NCBI GenBank assembly: GCA_964486925.1
Contig: CAZAOY010000041.1
Span: 1-22,912 of the forward strand
Reading direction: 5' to 3'
DNA from: CAZAOY01 sp964486925
GTDB taxonomy: Bacteria; Bacillota; Clostridia; Oscillospirales; Ruminococcaceae
DNA length: 22,912 bases
Position 1 is the first letter of the stretch; every line of letters begins with the position of its first letter. The translations under genes were made by a program, and so were the position numbers. The notes beneath the pieces were generated by a model. That model had not been told where the DNA came from, did no database searches, and saw only the letters and a list, made by a program, of their open reading frames with translations. Of this stretch, positions 7,059 to 15,251 are shown in pieces.

Positions 7059-8303
7059 ATGAGATACGATGTTGTGGTGGTAGGCGGTGGGCCTGCCGGG
7101 ATGATGGCGGCGATAACCGCCGCAGGTAACGGCAATAAAACTCTGATAATCGAAAAAAAACAGAAGATGGGCAGAAAGCTATTAATCACAGGAAAAGGCA
7201 GATGTAACATAACAAATAACTGCTCTGTTAACGAGTTGATTAACAATGTAGTATCAAACCCAAAGTTTATGTACAGCGCATTCTCACAGTTTTCGTCGGA
7301 TGATACGATGAATTTTTTTACCTCACATAACCTAAAGATAAAAACCGAGCGTGGTAATCGGGTATTTCCTGTATCCGACAAGGCTATGGAGGTAGTTGAC
7401 TGCCTTTTAAATGCTGTCAAAGCAGCGGGGGTGAGGGTTTACAAGGGTACTGTAAAGCAGGTAATCACCGACCAAAACGCCGTAATCGGAGTAAAGCTTC
7501 AAGGCGGCGAGGTTGTGGACTGTAACAGTGTGATAATAAGCACAGGAGGGTTATCCTACCCCGCTACTGGAAGTACAGGGGACGGATACGACCTAGCAAA
7601 GGCTGTAGGCCACAAGGTGACTGCCATAAAACCATCGCTAGTACCAATTGTATGTAACGACCAAAACTGCACAGACCTACAGGGTCTTTCTTTAAAAAAC
7701 GTTACCCTAAAGCTGTTTGACAGCCAGAAAAACAAGGTTATCTACGAGGAACTAGGCGAGATGATCTTTACCCATTTTGGTATGTCGGGGCCACTGGTAT
7801 TAAGCGCTTCTGCCCATATTAAAGCTATAGAGAAGGAGCGATATAAGGTTATAATAGACCTAAAACCTGGGCTATCACACGAAAAATTGGACGAACGTAT
7901 TTTAAGAGATTTTACAAAGTTTATTAACAAAGATTTAACAAATAGTTTATATGAGCTATTGCCTAAAAAGATAATATCTGTTATAATATATATATCAGGG
8001 CTTTCGCCTGTTGTTAAGGTGAATCAAATATCTAAAGAATCACGTGGGAGGCTTGTTGACACTATTAAGTCCCTCGTTTTTTCTGTTGATGGATTTCGCC
8101 CAATTGACGAAGCGATCATTACCTGCGGCGGTATTGATACAAAGGAGATTAATCCAAAAACTATGGAATCAAAGCTTGTATCAAACCTATTCTTTGCGGG
8201 TGAGGTAATAGATGTTGACGGATATACCGGCGGATTTAACCTTCAAATAGCCTTCTCTACTGGATATGTTGCGGGAAGTAATGCTAAAGGTTTTTCTGAA
8301 TAA
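7059..8303 (+). CDS. BaiN/HI0933-type FAD-dependent oxidoreductase
   Basis: This is a cytosolic flavoprotein of the HI0933/BaiN family, often named aminoacetone oxidase-like or NAD(P)/FAD-dependent oxidoreductase. The physiological substrate of most members is unknown. The protein has 414 residues. A dinucleotide-binding GGGPAGMMAA (9-18) is followed by the family signature GRKLLITGKGRCNITNN (38-54). The C-terminal FAD-contact block AGEVIDVDGYTGGFNLQIA is at 380-398. It starts 6 nt after the RpiR stop. The stretch around 7840-8050 is visibly more AT-rich than the rest of the gene and contains a possible internal promoter for the cmk block. BaiN itself reduces bile-acid intermediates in some gut clostridia, but the family is broad and that role should not be assumed. 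Confidence 0.92.
   Translation: MRYDVVVVGGGPAGMMAAITAAGNGNKTLIIEKKQKMGRKLLITGKGRCNITNNCSVNELINNVVSNPKFMYSAFSQFSSDDTMNFFTSHNLKIKTERGNRVFPVSDKAMEVVDCLLNAVKAAGVRVYKGTVKQVITDQNAVIGVKLQGGEVVDCNSVIISTGGLSYPATGSTGDGYDLAKAVGHKVTAIKPSLVPIVCNDQNCTDLQGLSLKNVTLKLFDSQKNKVIYEELGEMIFTHFGMSGPLVLSASAHIKAIEKERYKVIIDLKPGLSHEKLDERILRDFTKFINKDLTNSLYELLPKKIISVIIYISGLSPVVKVNQISKESRGRLVDTIKSLVFSVDGFRPIDEAIITCGGIDTKEINPKTMESKLVSNLFFAGEVIDVDGYTGGFNLQIAFSTGYVAGSNAKGFSE
7959..7987 (+). promoter_or_regulatory. Possible internal promoter for cmk-plsC-ispH/rpsA
   Basis: TTGCCT (7959-7964), a 17-nt spacer and a perfect TATAAT (7982-7987) lie inside the flavoprotein gene, about 420 nt before cmk. Essential cmk and rpsA functions could justify a separate promoter, but the AT-rich context makes chance matches likely. 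Confidence 0.3.
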
Positions 8304-8404
8304 TAGATGTAATTTGTGAAGTCTAGTTTTAATAACACGGTTGTGTGGACATGCCAATATCTTTAGGTTAGAGATATACGGTTTAAAATGAGAGGAAACG
8401 TTTT

Positions 8405-9067
8405 ATGATAAATGTTGCGATCGACGGCCCTTCGGGTGCTGGAAAGAGCACTATTGCTAAAAGGGTAGCGCAGATGATAGGCTTTATCTATGTTGATACC
8501 GGCGCATTATACCGTGCTATCGGGTACTATGCATATAAGTCTGGGATTAGCATTGATGAGGCGGCTAAGGTATCGGATATGCTCTCCTTAATCAAGGTTG
8601 AACTTAGATATATCGAGGGTACACAGCGGGTGTATCTAAACGGAGAGGATGTGTCTACCGCTATTCGACTACCCGAGATATCAATGTATGCCTCCGCTGT
8701 TTCGGCAGTAAATGAGGTGAGGGTATTCTTATTTGATCTGCAAAAAAACATTGCAAAGGAAAATAATGTTATAATGGACGGTCGTGACATCGGCACGGTG
8801 GTACTACCTGACGCTAAGGTTAAGATCTTTCTTACCGCTTCGGTGGATGACCGAGCAAAGCGTAGATATGATGAACTTATCCAAAGCGGACAGGATGTGT
8901 CCTATAACGATATAAAAGAAGATATAATTAAAAGGGATTACAATGACGAGAACAGAGAGATATCACCACTAAAGCGCGCGGATGACGCTATACTGGTGGA
9001 CACGTCGGGTAACACCCTAGAACAGTCGGTTAATCTACTGGCTGATATAATAAAATCCGCTATTTAG
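8405..9067 (+). CDS. cmk: Cytidylate kinase
   Basis: This cytosolic kinase phosphorylates CMP and dCMP to the diphosphates, feeding CTP, dCTP and phospholipid precursor synthesis. The protein has 220 residues, the usual short bacterial form. The P-loop GPSGAGKST is at residues 8-16, the nucleotide-binding DTGALYRAIGYY at 31-42, and the conserved MDGRDIGTVVLPDA at 124-137. The ATG at 8405 has AGAGG about 9 nt upstream. It heads the conserved cmk-plsC-ispH/rpsA block, with plsC beginning 14 nt after its stop. Confidence 0.97.
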   Translation: MINVAIDGPSGAGKSTIAKRVAQMIGFIYVDTGALYRAIGYYAYKSGISIDEAAKVSDMLSLIKVELRYIEGTQRVYLNGEDVSTAIRLPEISMYASAVSAVNEVRVFLFDLQKNIAKENNVIMDGRDIGTVVLPDAKVKIFLTASVDDRAKRRYDELIQSGQDVSYNDIKEDIIKRDYNDENREISPLKRADDAILVDTSGNTLEQSVNLLADIIKSAI

Positions 9068-9081
9068 GGGGAAAAAGCTAT

Positions 9082-9696
9082 ATGCTTTATTTTTTGGGGA
9101 AATGGATATGTTACCTTAGCGGTCAGTTTAAGTATAAGGTTATTGCATATGGTAAAGATAATGTGCCTAAGAAGGGCGGGTTTATCCTAGCTTGCAACCA
9201 TATTGCGTGGACAGATCCTATTGTATTAGGAATCCACTGTAGAAGAATGCTTCATTTTATGGCAAAGCAGGAGCTGTTTGAGAATAAATTCTTTGGGTTT
9301 ATCCTTCGTAACCTAGGGGTCTTTTCGGTATCTAGAGGCACGGGCGACCAAAACTCTCTACATACCGCTGTTGACATTATTAACGATGGGCATGTTATGG
9401 CTATCTTCCCAGAGGGTACACGCTCAAAGACAGGTAGTCTGCTTCGTCCGAAGTCTGGTGTTATCCTAGTGGCTGGTCAAACTAAGGCGGATATCCTTCC
9501 GGCGGCTGTTAAGATAGTGCGTCGCAAAGGGCGTAGGGATCTTTACTATGTAATGTTTGGCGAGATGATTAAAAACCAAGAGATAAATGTTACTGACACC
9601 CATTCACTGGTTCAGATAAAGGCGGCAGGTAAGCTTCTTATGGGCAGAATCCAAAAGCTACTGGATGCTACAGAAAAAGGTATAATAGATGGATAA
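9082..9696 (+). CDS. plsC: 1-acyl-sn-glycerol-3-phosphate acyltransferase
   Basis: This membrane-associated enzyme acylates lysophosphatidic acid to phosphatidic acid in phospholipid synthesis. The protein has 204 residues, typical of short PlsC proteins. The catalytic HX4D motif is NHIAWTD (His40, Asp45) and the acceptor-binding motif is FPEGTRSKTG (109-118). A hydrophobic N-terminus suits membrane association. The ATG at 9082 has AGGGGGAAAA upstream. The last codons overlap the start of ispH-rpsA by 8 nt, indicating coupled translation. Acyl donor and chain preference cannot be read. Confidence 0.95.
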   Translation: MLYFLGKWICYLSGQFKYKVIAYGKDNVPKKGGFILACNHIAWTDPIVLGIHCRRMLHFMAKQELFENKFFGFILRNLGVFSVSRGTGDQNSLHTAVDIINDGHVMAIFPEGTRSKTGSLLRPKSGVILVAGQTKADILPAAVKIVRRKGRRDLYYVMFGEMIKNQEINVTDTHSLVQIKAAGKLLMGRIQKLLDATEKGIIDG

Positions 9697-11743
9697 CAAA
9701 AAAATTACAGTGGGCGGGTACACTATCTTGGTTTCGGAGCTTGCGGGATTTTGTTTTGGAGTTAGTCGTGCTATAGATATCGTTACAGATCTTCTAGATA
9801 AAGGCGTTAAGGTCGCTACCTTAGGGCCTATTATCCATAATCCCAGTATGGTAACTTCTCTGCAACAAAGGGGTTGTCGTGTAGTTAATGATATATCTGA
9901 GGACGGATGTATCGATTCTAATGAAACGCTAGTTATACGCTCTCACGGTGTTGCTCCTTTTGTATACGACAAGATAACAAAAGACGGCATTAATATGGTG
10001 GACGCTACCTGTCCGTATGTAAAAAAGATACATGATATCGTTAGCACTAGATCTAATAAAGATAGTATTGTGCTAATTGCAGGGGATGCTAACCACCCCG
10101 AGATCGTTGGAATTATCGGTCATTGTAACAGCGATGTAAAATGTTTTACAACCGTTAAAGAATTAGGTGAAATTTGCGATGAGTTAAGCAATAATCAACA
10201 AAAAAACATTGTTTTAGTTGCGCAAACTACATTTAATAAAAAAATTTGGGAAGAAAGTATTAATTTTATCAAAAACCACTGTACAAATATTCAAATTTTT
10301 GATACAATATGTAGTGCGACTAGTTTGCGTCAATCAATGGCGGTAGAAATTGCAAAGCAGTGCGATTTAATGGTTGTATTAGGCGGCAAGGACAGCTCTA
10401 ATACAAAAAAACTCTGGCAGATATGTAGTGCTATCTGTAGGTCAATATGGATTGAAACCGCAGAAGATCTCGAATTATCAACATTTTCGGGTAGCAGGCG
10501 AATAGGCGTGACCGCTGGTGCTTCAACACCGGCTTATATTATAAAGGAGGCAGTAAACAAGATGGAAGAAATTTTAACTCAAGAAATAGGCGAGGAAATG
10601 GACTTTGCGCAGTTACTGGAGCAATCTCTTGAAACTGAAAAACTATATATGGGGAAGAGGGTTAAGGGTATTGTTACAACAGTAGCTACCAACGAAATAC
10701 ACGTTGATATCAATGCTAAACAGGCCGGTATTGTTCATATAGATGAGCTTACAGATGACCCTTCACTAAAGATTGACGATATCGTTTCTAAGGGTGATGA
10801 GATTGATCTAGTAGTGCTTAAGGTTAACGATCAAGAGGGTATTGTAATGCTTAGCAAAAAGCGTTGCGATGCACAAGCAGGATTTGAAAAGATTAAGGAA
10901 GCATACGAAGCTAACGCTATCCTTGACGGTGTTATCACCGATGTTGTTCGCGGCGGTGTTTTAGTATTTACAAACAATACTAAGGTGTTTGTTCCGGCTT
11001 CACAGGTGTCATTATCTCGTGTGGATAAGCTTGAAACTCTACTAAAGCAACCTGTTAAGATCAAGATCCTAGAGGTTAATGAGAAACGCGGTAGAGCGCT
11101 TGCTTCTGTAAAGGCAGTTCTAAACGAAGAAAGAAAGGCTCTTTCACAGCAGTTCTGGGACGAAGCTGAGGTTGGCAAGATCTATACAGGTGAGGTTAAA
11201 TCTCTTACACAGTATGGTGCTTTCGTTGATCTAGGCGGTGTTGATGGTATGATCCATATCACAGAGCTTGCATGGACAAGAATTAAACATCCTTCTGAAG
11301 TGGTTAAGGTTGGTCAAACCGTTGAGGTTTACATTAAGGATCTTGACACTGAAAAGAAACGTATCTCTCTAGGATACAAGAAAACTGAAGATAACCCTTG
11401 GGAAATCTTTGCAGGTAAGTACAACGTTGGCGACGAAGTTGAAGCTACTATCGTTTCATTTACCGCTTATGGTGCTTTTGCAAGAATTATCCCTGGTATC
11501 GACGGACTAATCCACATCTCTCAGATCGCAAATCAGAGAGTTGAAAAGATATCTGACATACTAAAGATTGGACAGGTTGTAACCGCTAAGATCATCGACA
11601 TTAACCTTGATGACAAACGTGTTAGCCTATCTATCCGTGCTCTGCTTGCTGACGAAGAGCCACAGCAGGACGGTAACGCTGAAGGTAACGAGCTTGTTTA
11701 CTCTGATGAACAACCTGTTGCTAACGATGTTGAAGCTGAATAG
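9689..11743 (+). CDS. ispH: Fused HMBPP reductase (IspH) and ribosomal protein S1 (RpsA)
   Basis: The N-terminal half is the last enzyme of the MEP isoprenoid pathway, reducing HMBPP to IPP and DMAPP. The C-terminal half is a ribosomal protein S1-like RNA-binding array. The protein has 684 residues. IspH occupies about 9-295, with the three iron-sulfur cysteines Cys22 (GFCFGV), Cys108 (DATCPY) and Cys208 (ICSAT). Conserved His50, His86, His136 and Glu138 are present, as are GKDSSNT (233-239) and AGAST (276-280). Four S1 domains follow at about 320-391, 404-476, 494-563 and 579-650, then an acidic tail. The frame is continuous through the junction, and this fusion is a known clostridial arrangement. 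AAGG lies 8 nt before the ATG inside plsC. Part of the IspH region (about 10140-10330) is more AT-rich than its surroundings. Confidence 0.97.
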   Translation: MDNKKITVGGYTILVSELAGFCFGVSRAIDIVTDLLDKGVKVATLGPIIHNPSMVTSLQQRGCRVVNDISEDGCIDSNETLVIRSHGVAPFVYDKITKDGINMVDATCPYVKKIHDIVSTRSNKDSIVLIAGDANHPEIVGIIGHCNSDVKCFTTVKELGEICDELSNNQQKNIVLVAQTTFNKKIWEESINFIKNHCTNIQIFDTICSATSLRQSMAVEIAKQCDLMVVLGGKDSSNTKKLWQICSAICRSIWIETAEDLELSTFSGSRRIGVTAGASTPAYIIKEAVNKMEEILTQEIGEEMDFAQLLEQSLETEKLYMGKRVKGIVTTVATNEIHVDINAKQAGIVHIDELTDDPSLKIDDIVSKGDEIDLVVLKVNDQEGIVMLSKKRCDAQAGFEKIKEAYEANAILDGVITDVVRGGVLVFTNNTKVFVPASQVSLSRVDKLETLLKQPVKIKILEVNEKRGRALASVKAVLNEERKALSQQFWDEAEVGKIYTGEVKSLTQYGAFVDLGGVDGMIHITELAWTRIKHPSEVVKVGQTVEVYIKDLDTEKKRISLGYKKTEDNPWEIFAGKYNVGDEVEATIVSFTAYGAFARIIPGIDGLIHISQIANQRVEKISDILKIGQVVTAKIIDINLDDKRVSLSIRALLADEEPQQDGNAEGNELVYSDEQPVANDVEAE

Positions 11744-11754
11744 TTTATCTTAAT

Positions 11755-11791
11755 ATAGTAATAGGGCGGTCTATGACCGCCCTATTACTAT
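11755..11791. terminator. Bidirectional stem-loop between ispH-rpsA and spoIIE
   Basis: ATAGTAATAGGGCGGTC (11755-11771) pairs perfectly with 11775-11791 around a TAT loop, giving a 17-bp stem between convergent genes. The base of the stem is AT-rich and no real T-run follows on either side. It very likely terminates both transcripts. Confidence 0.8.
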
Positions 11792-11818
11792 TTCTATACT
11801 GCTTTATACATCAAAGTT

Positions 11819-14122
11819 TTAGGCTACCTTACATACTATTGCTGTAATATCATCCTGTTCATTTACCCCCTTAGACTTTGCAGTCTGAGCTATAATCTCG
11901 GCTATCTCCTCTGCTGATTTATAAGCGTTTACCAGTAGAATATGATCTATCCATTCATCCGAGATCGGATTTACCCCGTCCGACACAATTACTATTATAT
12001 CCCCCTTATCAATGTCGATAACCTTCTTGTCATACTCAATTCCGGCAAGTAGCCCGATAGGTAGCGTGAATGCCTGTACCTTTTTAACAACCCCGTTAGT
12101 CTTAACATATGAGGTTGCCGCTCCTGCCTTAATAAACTCTACACTATTGCTGTGGGTTTTGATCTTTGCTATATCTATCGTTGCGGAGGACTCCTCTGTT
12201 GATTTAACAGTGAGTGCTGAATTTAAGATTTTAAGCGCCGATTCATACCCAAACCCTGCCTTAATAAGCTCTTGGGTTATAGAGCAGGTCATGTTGCTGT
12301 CAAGCGCCGCACGTCTGCCCTTACCCATGCCATCGCTTAACATTAGATATACATCCCCCTTGTTGTCGGTAAAATGTACAAAGTTATCCCCGCATACGGT
12401 GTTATCCTTATAGTTAAACTGCTTCACCCCTATCTCTAGGGTAATTGGCGACACCTCACAAAGCGATATCTTTTTATACGGCCCTACCACCACCTCGTTA
12501 GGGGTATCGATATCCTTCTGCACCACACCACACACAACCTCCGCAAGCTGAGCAAGGTCGATCTCCACATTTGAGAAGGTGTAGATATCACAATAAAACC
12601 TCCCGTCCTCCTCTGTAAAACAGCTTACCTGGTTTGCGGAGATATCGTTATTAATTAAGGCAATACTAACCGCCGCAGAGGTTGCCTCGTCTAAGCTCTT
12701 TGACTGTTGTAGCTCGTCACTTATCTCGGTAAGCAGATCACTAATACACTCAAACTGCTCCGATACGATTAGTCTTGAATTATAGCAGCTACTGCTCTTA
12801 ATCTGGTTCTTTTGGTATTGCTGATAACTTTTGTTAAAGCTTAACACCACATCGTTAATCTTTTTACAGTTATCTGCAAAGTAATCAGGCACAATTGATG
12901 AATCAACTGCGTTTTCTCTCTTTAGGATATCAAGCATAACCGAAAAGCCTTCGGTTGTATCGCTGTACATATCTCCAAAGCATTTAAGCCGATTATAACA
13001 CTTGGCACAGATATCGTTTTGAACATTCTGCACCACTACATCAATATTGTTTGTATGTTGACTCTTTAGCTTGTTCCCGATAAAGTTAAGGGACTTTTGA
13101 AGGTCAATTATTGTAGCAGAAGCAAAGTTTAGCCTGCTGGATATATTCCCCTTAAATACGCTGTTGTTCTTTATCCTAGGCGCACTGGTTAAAGCTATCG
13201 CTGTCGCCTTGTCGATATAGCTGTCTGGTATAAAGATATATATAAGCACCGATATCAGTATGGTAAGCGATCCTGCCATTAGATCGGTAGGGGCTATAAA
13301 CACGATAATGCAGATTGTATAGATAACGGTAAAGGCAGATAGGGTGGGTAGCTTTCCCCACTCAAAGAATACCCCTCCGATAAACCCTGCGACTATTAAA
13401 ACCCCCGCATACTCAAGATGTTCTATAGAATAAAGTACACTGCCTATACCTACCAGTATAGCGCTAATACCGCCCCCTACAGCGCCCTTCTTTACCATAA
13501 ACGCGATAACTATAACCCCACCTATAAGATAGCCTAAATTAATATTATAGACCGCATATGCGCTAAGCGACGAGATTAGCACCGTTGTAACGATAATAAG
13601 GCTATAGCTTTCAAACTTTGAATACCGCTCTACTGGACGTTCACTTAAAAAGCTTTTATAAAACATAAAGCTATAGTAGGTAAATGTCATTGCAAATACC
13701 GCTTGTGCAGTATTAATTATAAGCGTGGTTAAAGGCTCATTGTTCATAAAAAAGCTAATAACACTAATGGAAAACAGTGATATAAAGGTTAGGGTTGACA
13801 GTATAAAGGGTTGTTGTATCCTAACCCTTAGCTTAACACAAGCATACTTAATGCATAGCATAACAAATGTAGCGCCTAATATGTATAGATTTGTGCTATC
13901 AAATCCCGACATAATATAGCTAATCAATATGCTAATAAAACCTAGCGGCCCTAGCTTGTACGGCAGACCTGTTGCGGTAGCAAAACCTATCCCACCAAGC
14001 ATCCCCATTATGCGGGTAGTGGCAAACAAAAACACTACCGCCGATATGATGATAACCTTTATGACATAGGGCTTGTTAATTGAGATAGTTTGCGTTTCAG
14101 TGGCGCGGACATTAGTTCTCAC
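11819..14122 (-). CDS. spoIIE: Stage II sporulation protein E (SpoIIE phosphatase)
   Basis: This membrane PP2C-type serine phosphatase sits at the asymmetric septum. In Bacillus it dephosphorylates SpoIIAA to release sigma-F in the forespore. The protein has 767 residues, close to clostridial homologues. About ten hydrophobic helices fill the first 310 residues, followed by a regulatory region with a Cys cluster (CAKCYNRLKC). The PP2C domain is C-terminal, with metal-binding motifs SDGMGKG (596-602), SDG (714-716) and EQDD (755-758). Translation starts at GTG 14122 with GGGAGG 8 nt upstream. The promoter at 14242-14274 has the 21-bp spacing known for Spo0A-activated promoters. It converges on ispH-rpsA. 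The gene argues that the organism is, or recently was, a spore former. Confidence 0.96.
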   Translation of the reverse strand: MRTNVRATETQTISINKPYVIKVIIISAVVFLFATTRIMGMLGGIGFATATGLPYKLGPLGFISILISYIMSGFDSTNLYILGATFVMLCIKYACVKLRVRIQQPFILSTLTFISLFSISVISFFMNNEPLTTLIINTAQAVFAMTFTYYSFMFYKSFLSERPVERYSKFESYSLIIVTTVLISSLSAYAVYNINLGYLIGGVIVIAFMVKKGAVGGGISAILVGIGSVLYSIEHLEYAGVLIVAGFIGGVFFEWGKLPTLSAFTVIYTICIIVFIAPTDLMAGSLTILISVLIYIFIPDSYIDKATAIALTSAPRIKNNSVFKGNISSRLNFASATIIDLQKSLNFIGNKLKSQHTNNIDVVVQNVQNDICAKCYNRLKCFGDMYSDTTEGFSVMLDILKRENAVDSSIVPDYFADNCKKINDVVLSFNKSYQQYQKNQIKSSSCYNSRLIVSEQFECISDLLTEISDELQQSKSLDEATSAAVSIALINNDISANQVSCFTEEDGRFYCDIYTFSNVEIDLAQLAEVVCGVVQKDIDTPNEVVVGPYKKISLCEVSPITLEIGVKQFNYKDNTVCGDNFVHFTDNKGDVYLMLSDGMGKGRRAALDSNMTCSITQELIKAGFGYESALKILNSALTVKSTEESSATIDIAKIKTHSNSVEFIKAGAATSYVKTNGVVKKVQAFTLPIGLLAGIEYDKKVIDIDKGDIIVIVSDGVNPISDEWIDHILLVNAYKSAEEIAEIIAQTAKSKGVNEQDDITAIVCKVA

Positions 14123-14241
14123 GATGGTATCCTCCCTTTTTACATTCCTTTAGTAACTGTATTCTGCATATCATTTTGACAGAATATGAGCTATTTAAGT
14201 TATAATTTCACCCAAATCTTTTGTTGTGGGTGGTATCCTCT

Positions 14242-14283
14242 ATTATACATAATAAAATCTGAAAAGTTTGTCACAATATGACA
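14242..14283 (-). promoter_or_regulatory. Putative Spo0A-dependent sigma-A promoter of spoIIE
   Basis: On the minus strand GTGACA (14269-14274) is 21 nt from a perfect TATAAT (14242-14247). The -35 region lies in an inverted repeat TGTCA-N5-TGACA (14269-14283), whose halves resemble 0A boxes (TGNCGAA) at 5 of 7 positions. The Bacillus spoIIE promoter has the same abnormal spacing and Spo0A sites over its -35. The leader to the GTG is about 110 nt. Confidence 0.55.
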
Positions 14284-14462
14284 TGAAAAAATAATATTAT
14301 TATCTGTATAAAAGTAAAAGGGTTAGAAATATATATACAAATTGTATTATATTCATCTTTAATAATTATTTTTAGCAAATTACAATTATGAAAACTGTTG
14401 CAAAAGGTAGAATTTTTATCGATAAACTCATAAAACAAAGAAAGATTTATCTATACATTAGG
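14284..14462. other. AT-rich spacer between spoIIE and the Cys-rich gene
   Basis: This is part of the 499-base divergent gap 14123-14621. Apart from a basic 25-codon ORF without a ribosome-binding site (14388-14465), which I reject, I see no gene or strong hairpin here. Confidence 0.6.
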
Positions 14463-14492
14463 TAATATTTAGTTATTAGTTGTGCATACAAA
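14463..14492 (+). promoter_or_regulatory. Candidate sigma-E (mother-cell sporulation) promoter
   Basis: TAATATT (14463-14469) matches the Bacillus sigma-E -35 consensus KMATATT exactly. After 15 nt, CATACAAA (14485-14492) matches the -10 consensus CATACAMT at 7 of 8 positions. Transcription would start near 14499 and give a leader of about 120 nt for the Cys-rich gene. No good sigma-A promoter was seen in its place. The AT-rich setting makes this suggestive only. Confidence 0.35.
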
Positions 14493-14541
14493 GTCAACTT
14501 GGCATTAGCAGTTATATCTACTTCATCATATTATAGTAATG

Positions 14542-14582
14542 TGCCGTGAGCTTACATACCCTTGCATTATGTAGTTACGGCA
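14542..14582 (+). promoter_or_regulatory. Structured leader hairpin of the Cys-rich gene
   Basis: Two nested inverted repeats, TGCCGT/ACGGCA (14542-14547, 14577-14582) and TACATA/TATGTA (14553-14558, 14568-14573), form a two-tier hairpin with a small internal loop and a 9-nt apical loop. It ends 26 nt before the Shine-Dalgarno (14608-14615). It may stabilise the mRNA or bind a regulator. Confidence 0.4.
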
Positions 14583-14621
14583 TGAATGTACAATACGATT
14601 TATTAAAGAAGGAGTATATAT

Positions 14622-15029
14622 ATGAGAGACTGTGGGTGCGAAATTAATAATAACGGTGTTGCATTGATAAATCATGCAGTTTGTGACGTTAGTAGAGCTA
14701 TTGCTGAAATCACTTATGGTATTAACAACCTTAACGTTTGCAGTTGCCACAACCACGCTGCAATAGAATGCATTAGAAGGGGTATTCGTAGAGCTGAAGA
14801 AGGCCATTGCGAACTAGTTAAGGGTGTGGAAGAGTTCGGTATCGCTCAAAACTGCCAGGTTGAAAAAGGCCTCCATGAGATACACAGAGGTATTAAGTGT
14901 TGTGAAGAAGGTCTTGAAGCGATAGCCGAAGGTAACTTCTGTGAAGGTAGAGCACTATTAATTAAGGGTGTTTGTGAAATGAAAAGAGGTCTTTGTAACG
15001 TTACACATGCACTACGTAGTTTTTGCTAG
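14622..15029 (+). CDS. Uncharacterised Cys-rich protein built of Gly/Ala-led heptads
   Basis: I do not recognise this family. The 135-residue protein has 14 cysteines (4, 6, 21, 40, 42, 50, 63, 78, 93, 94, 107, 118, 125, 135) and 7 histidines, with no signal peptide or membrane segment. From about residue 26 it reads as seven-residue units that start with Gly or Ala and carry hydrophobic residues at positions 2 and 5, for example AIAEITY, GIRRAEE, GHCELVK, GIKCCEE, GLEAIAE and GVCEMKR. Glycines recur at 54, 61, 68, then 83, 90, 97, 104, then 116, 123. This suggests tightly packed helices cross-linked by disulfides or binding metal. The ATG at 14622 has a strong AGAAGGAG. It is monocistronic, divergent from spoIIE, with a candidate sigma-E promoter and a strong downstream stem-loop. 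A spore coat or exosporium role, loosely like the Cys-rich CdeC and CdeM, is inference. Confidence 0.85.
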   Translation: MRDCGCEINNNGVALINHAVCDVSRAIAEITYGINNLNVCSCHNHAAIECIRRGIRRAEEGHCELVKGVEEFGIAQNCQVEKGLHEIHRGIKCCEEGLEAIAEGNFCEGRALLIKGVCEMKRGLCNVTHALRSFC

Positions 15030-15065
15030 AAAATAGTTAAACATCTTAGCACGCTCTAAGTAAGC

Positions 15066-15108
15066 ACTAGGGGGCTGTGACGATTATTATTCGTCACAGC
15101 CCCCTAGT
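15066..15108 (+). terminator. Long stem-loop after the Cys-rich gene
   Basis: An 18-bp perfect stem, ACTAGGGGGCTGTGACGA paired with 15091-15108 around TTATTAT, lies 37 nt after the stop codon. No T-run follows. It is probably a terminator or a 3' mRNA-protecting structure. Confidence 0.7.
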
Positions 15109-15251
15109 TGGGTATATTCAAGGATAAACACCTTAAACCTTGTTAGTTACCAAGATTTATTATTCCATTCGCTCTAGTTACTCTTTACACACTTTATATG
15201 AATTGACAAAAGGACACTAATAATACCTGTTCACTTAATCACACAAAGTAC

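Noticed and set aside
9681..9686. TATAAT at the end of plsC as a promoter for ispH-rpsA
   Set aside because: The -35 position 17 bp upstream reads CTACTG, and the site lies only a few bases before the start codon.
14388..14465. A 25-codon basic ORF (begins MKTVAKGRIF) in the spoIIE/Cys-rich gap
   Set aside because: There is no ribosome-binding site, it lies in very AT-rich DNA, and it overlaps the proposed sigma-E -35 box; chance is likely.
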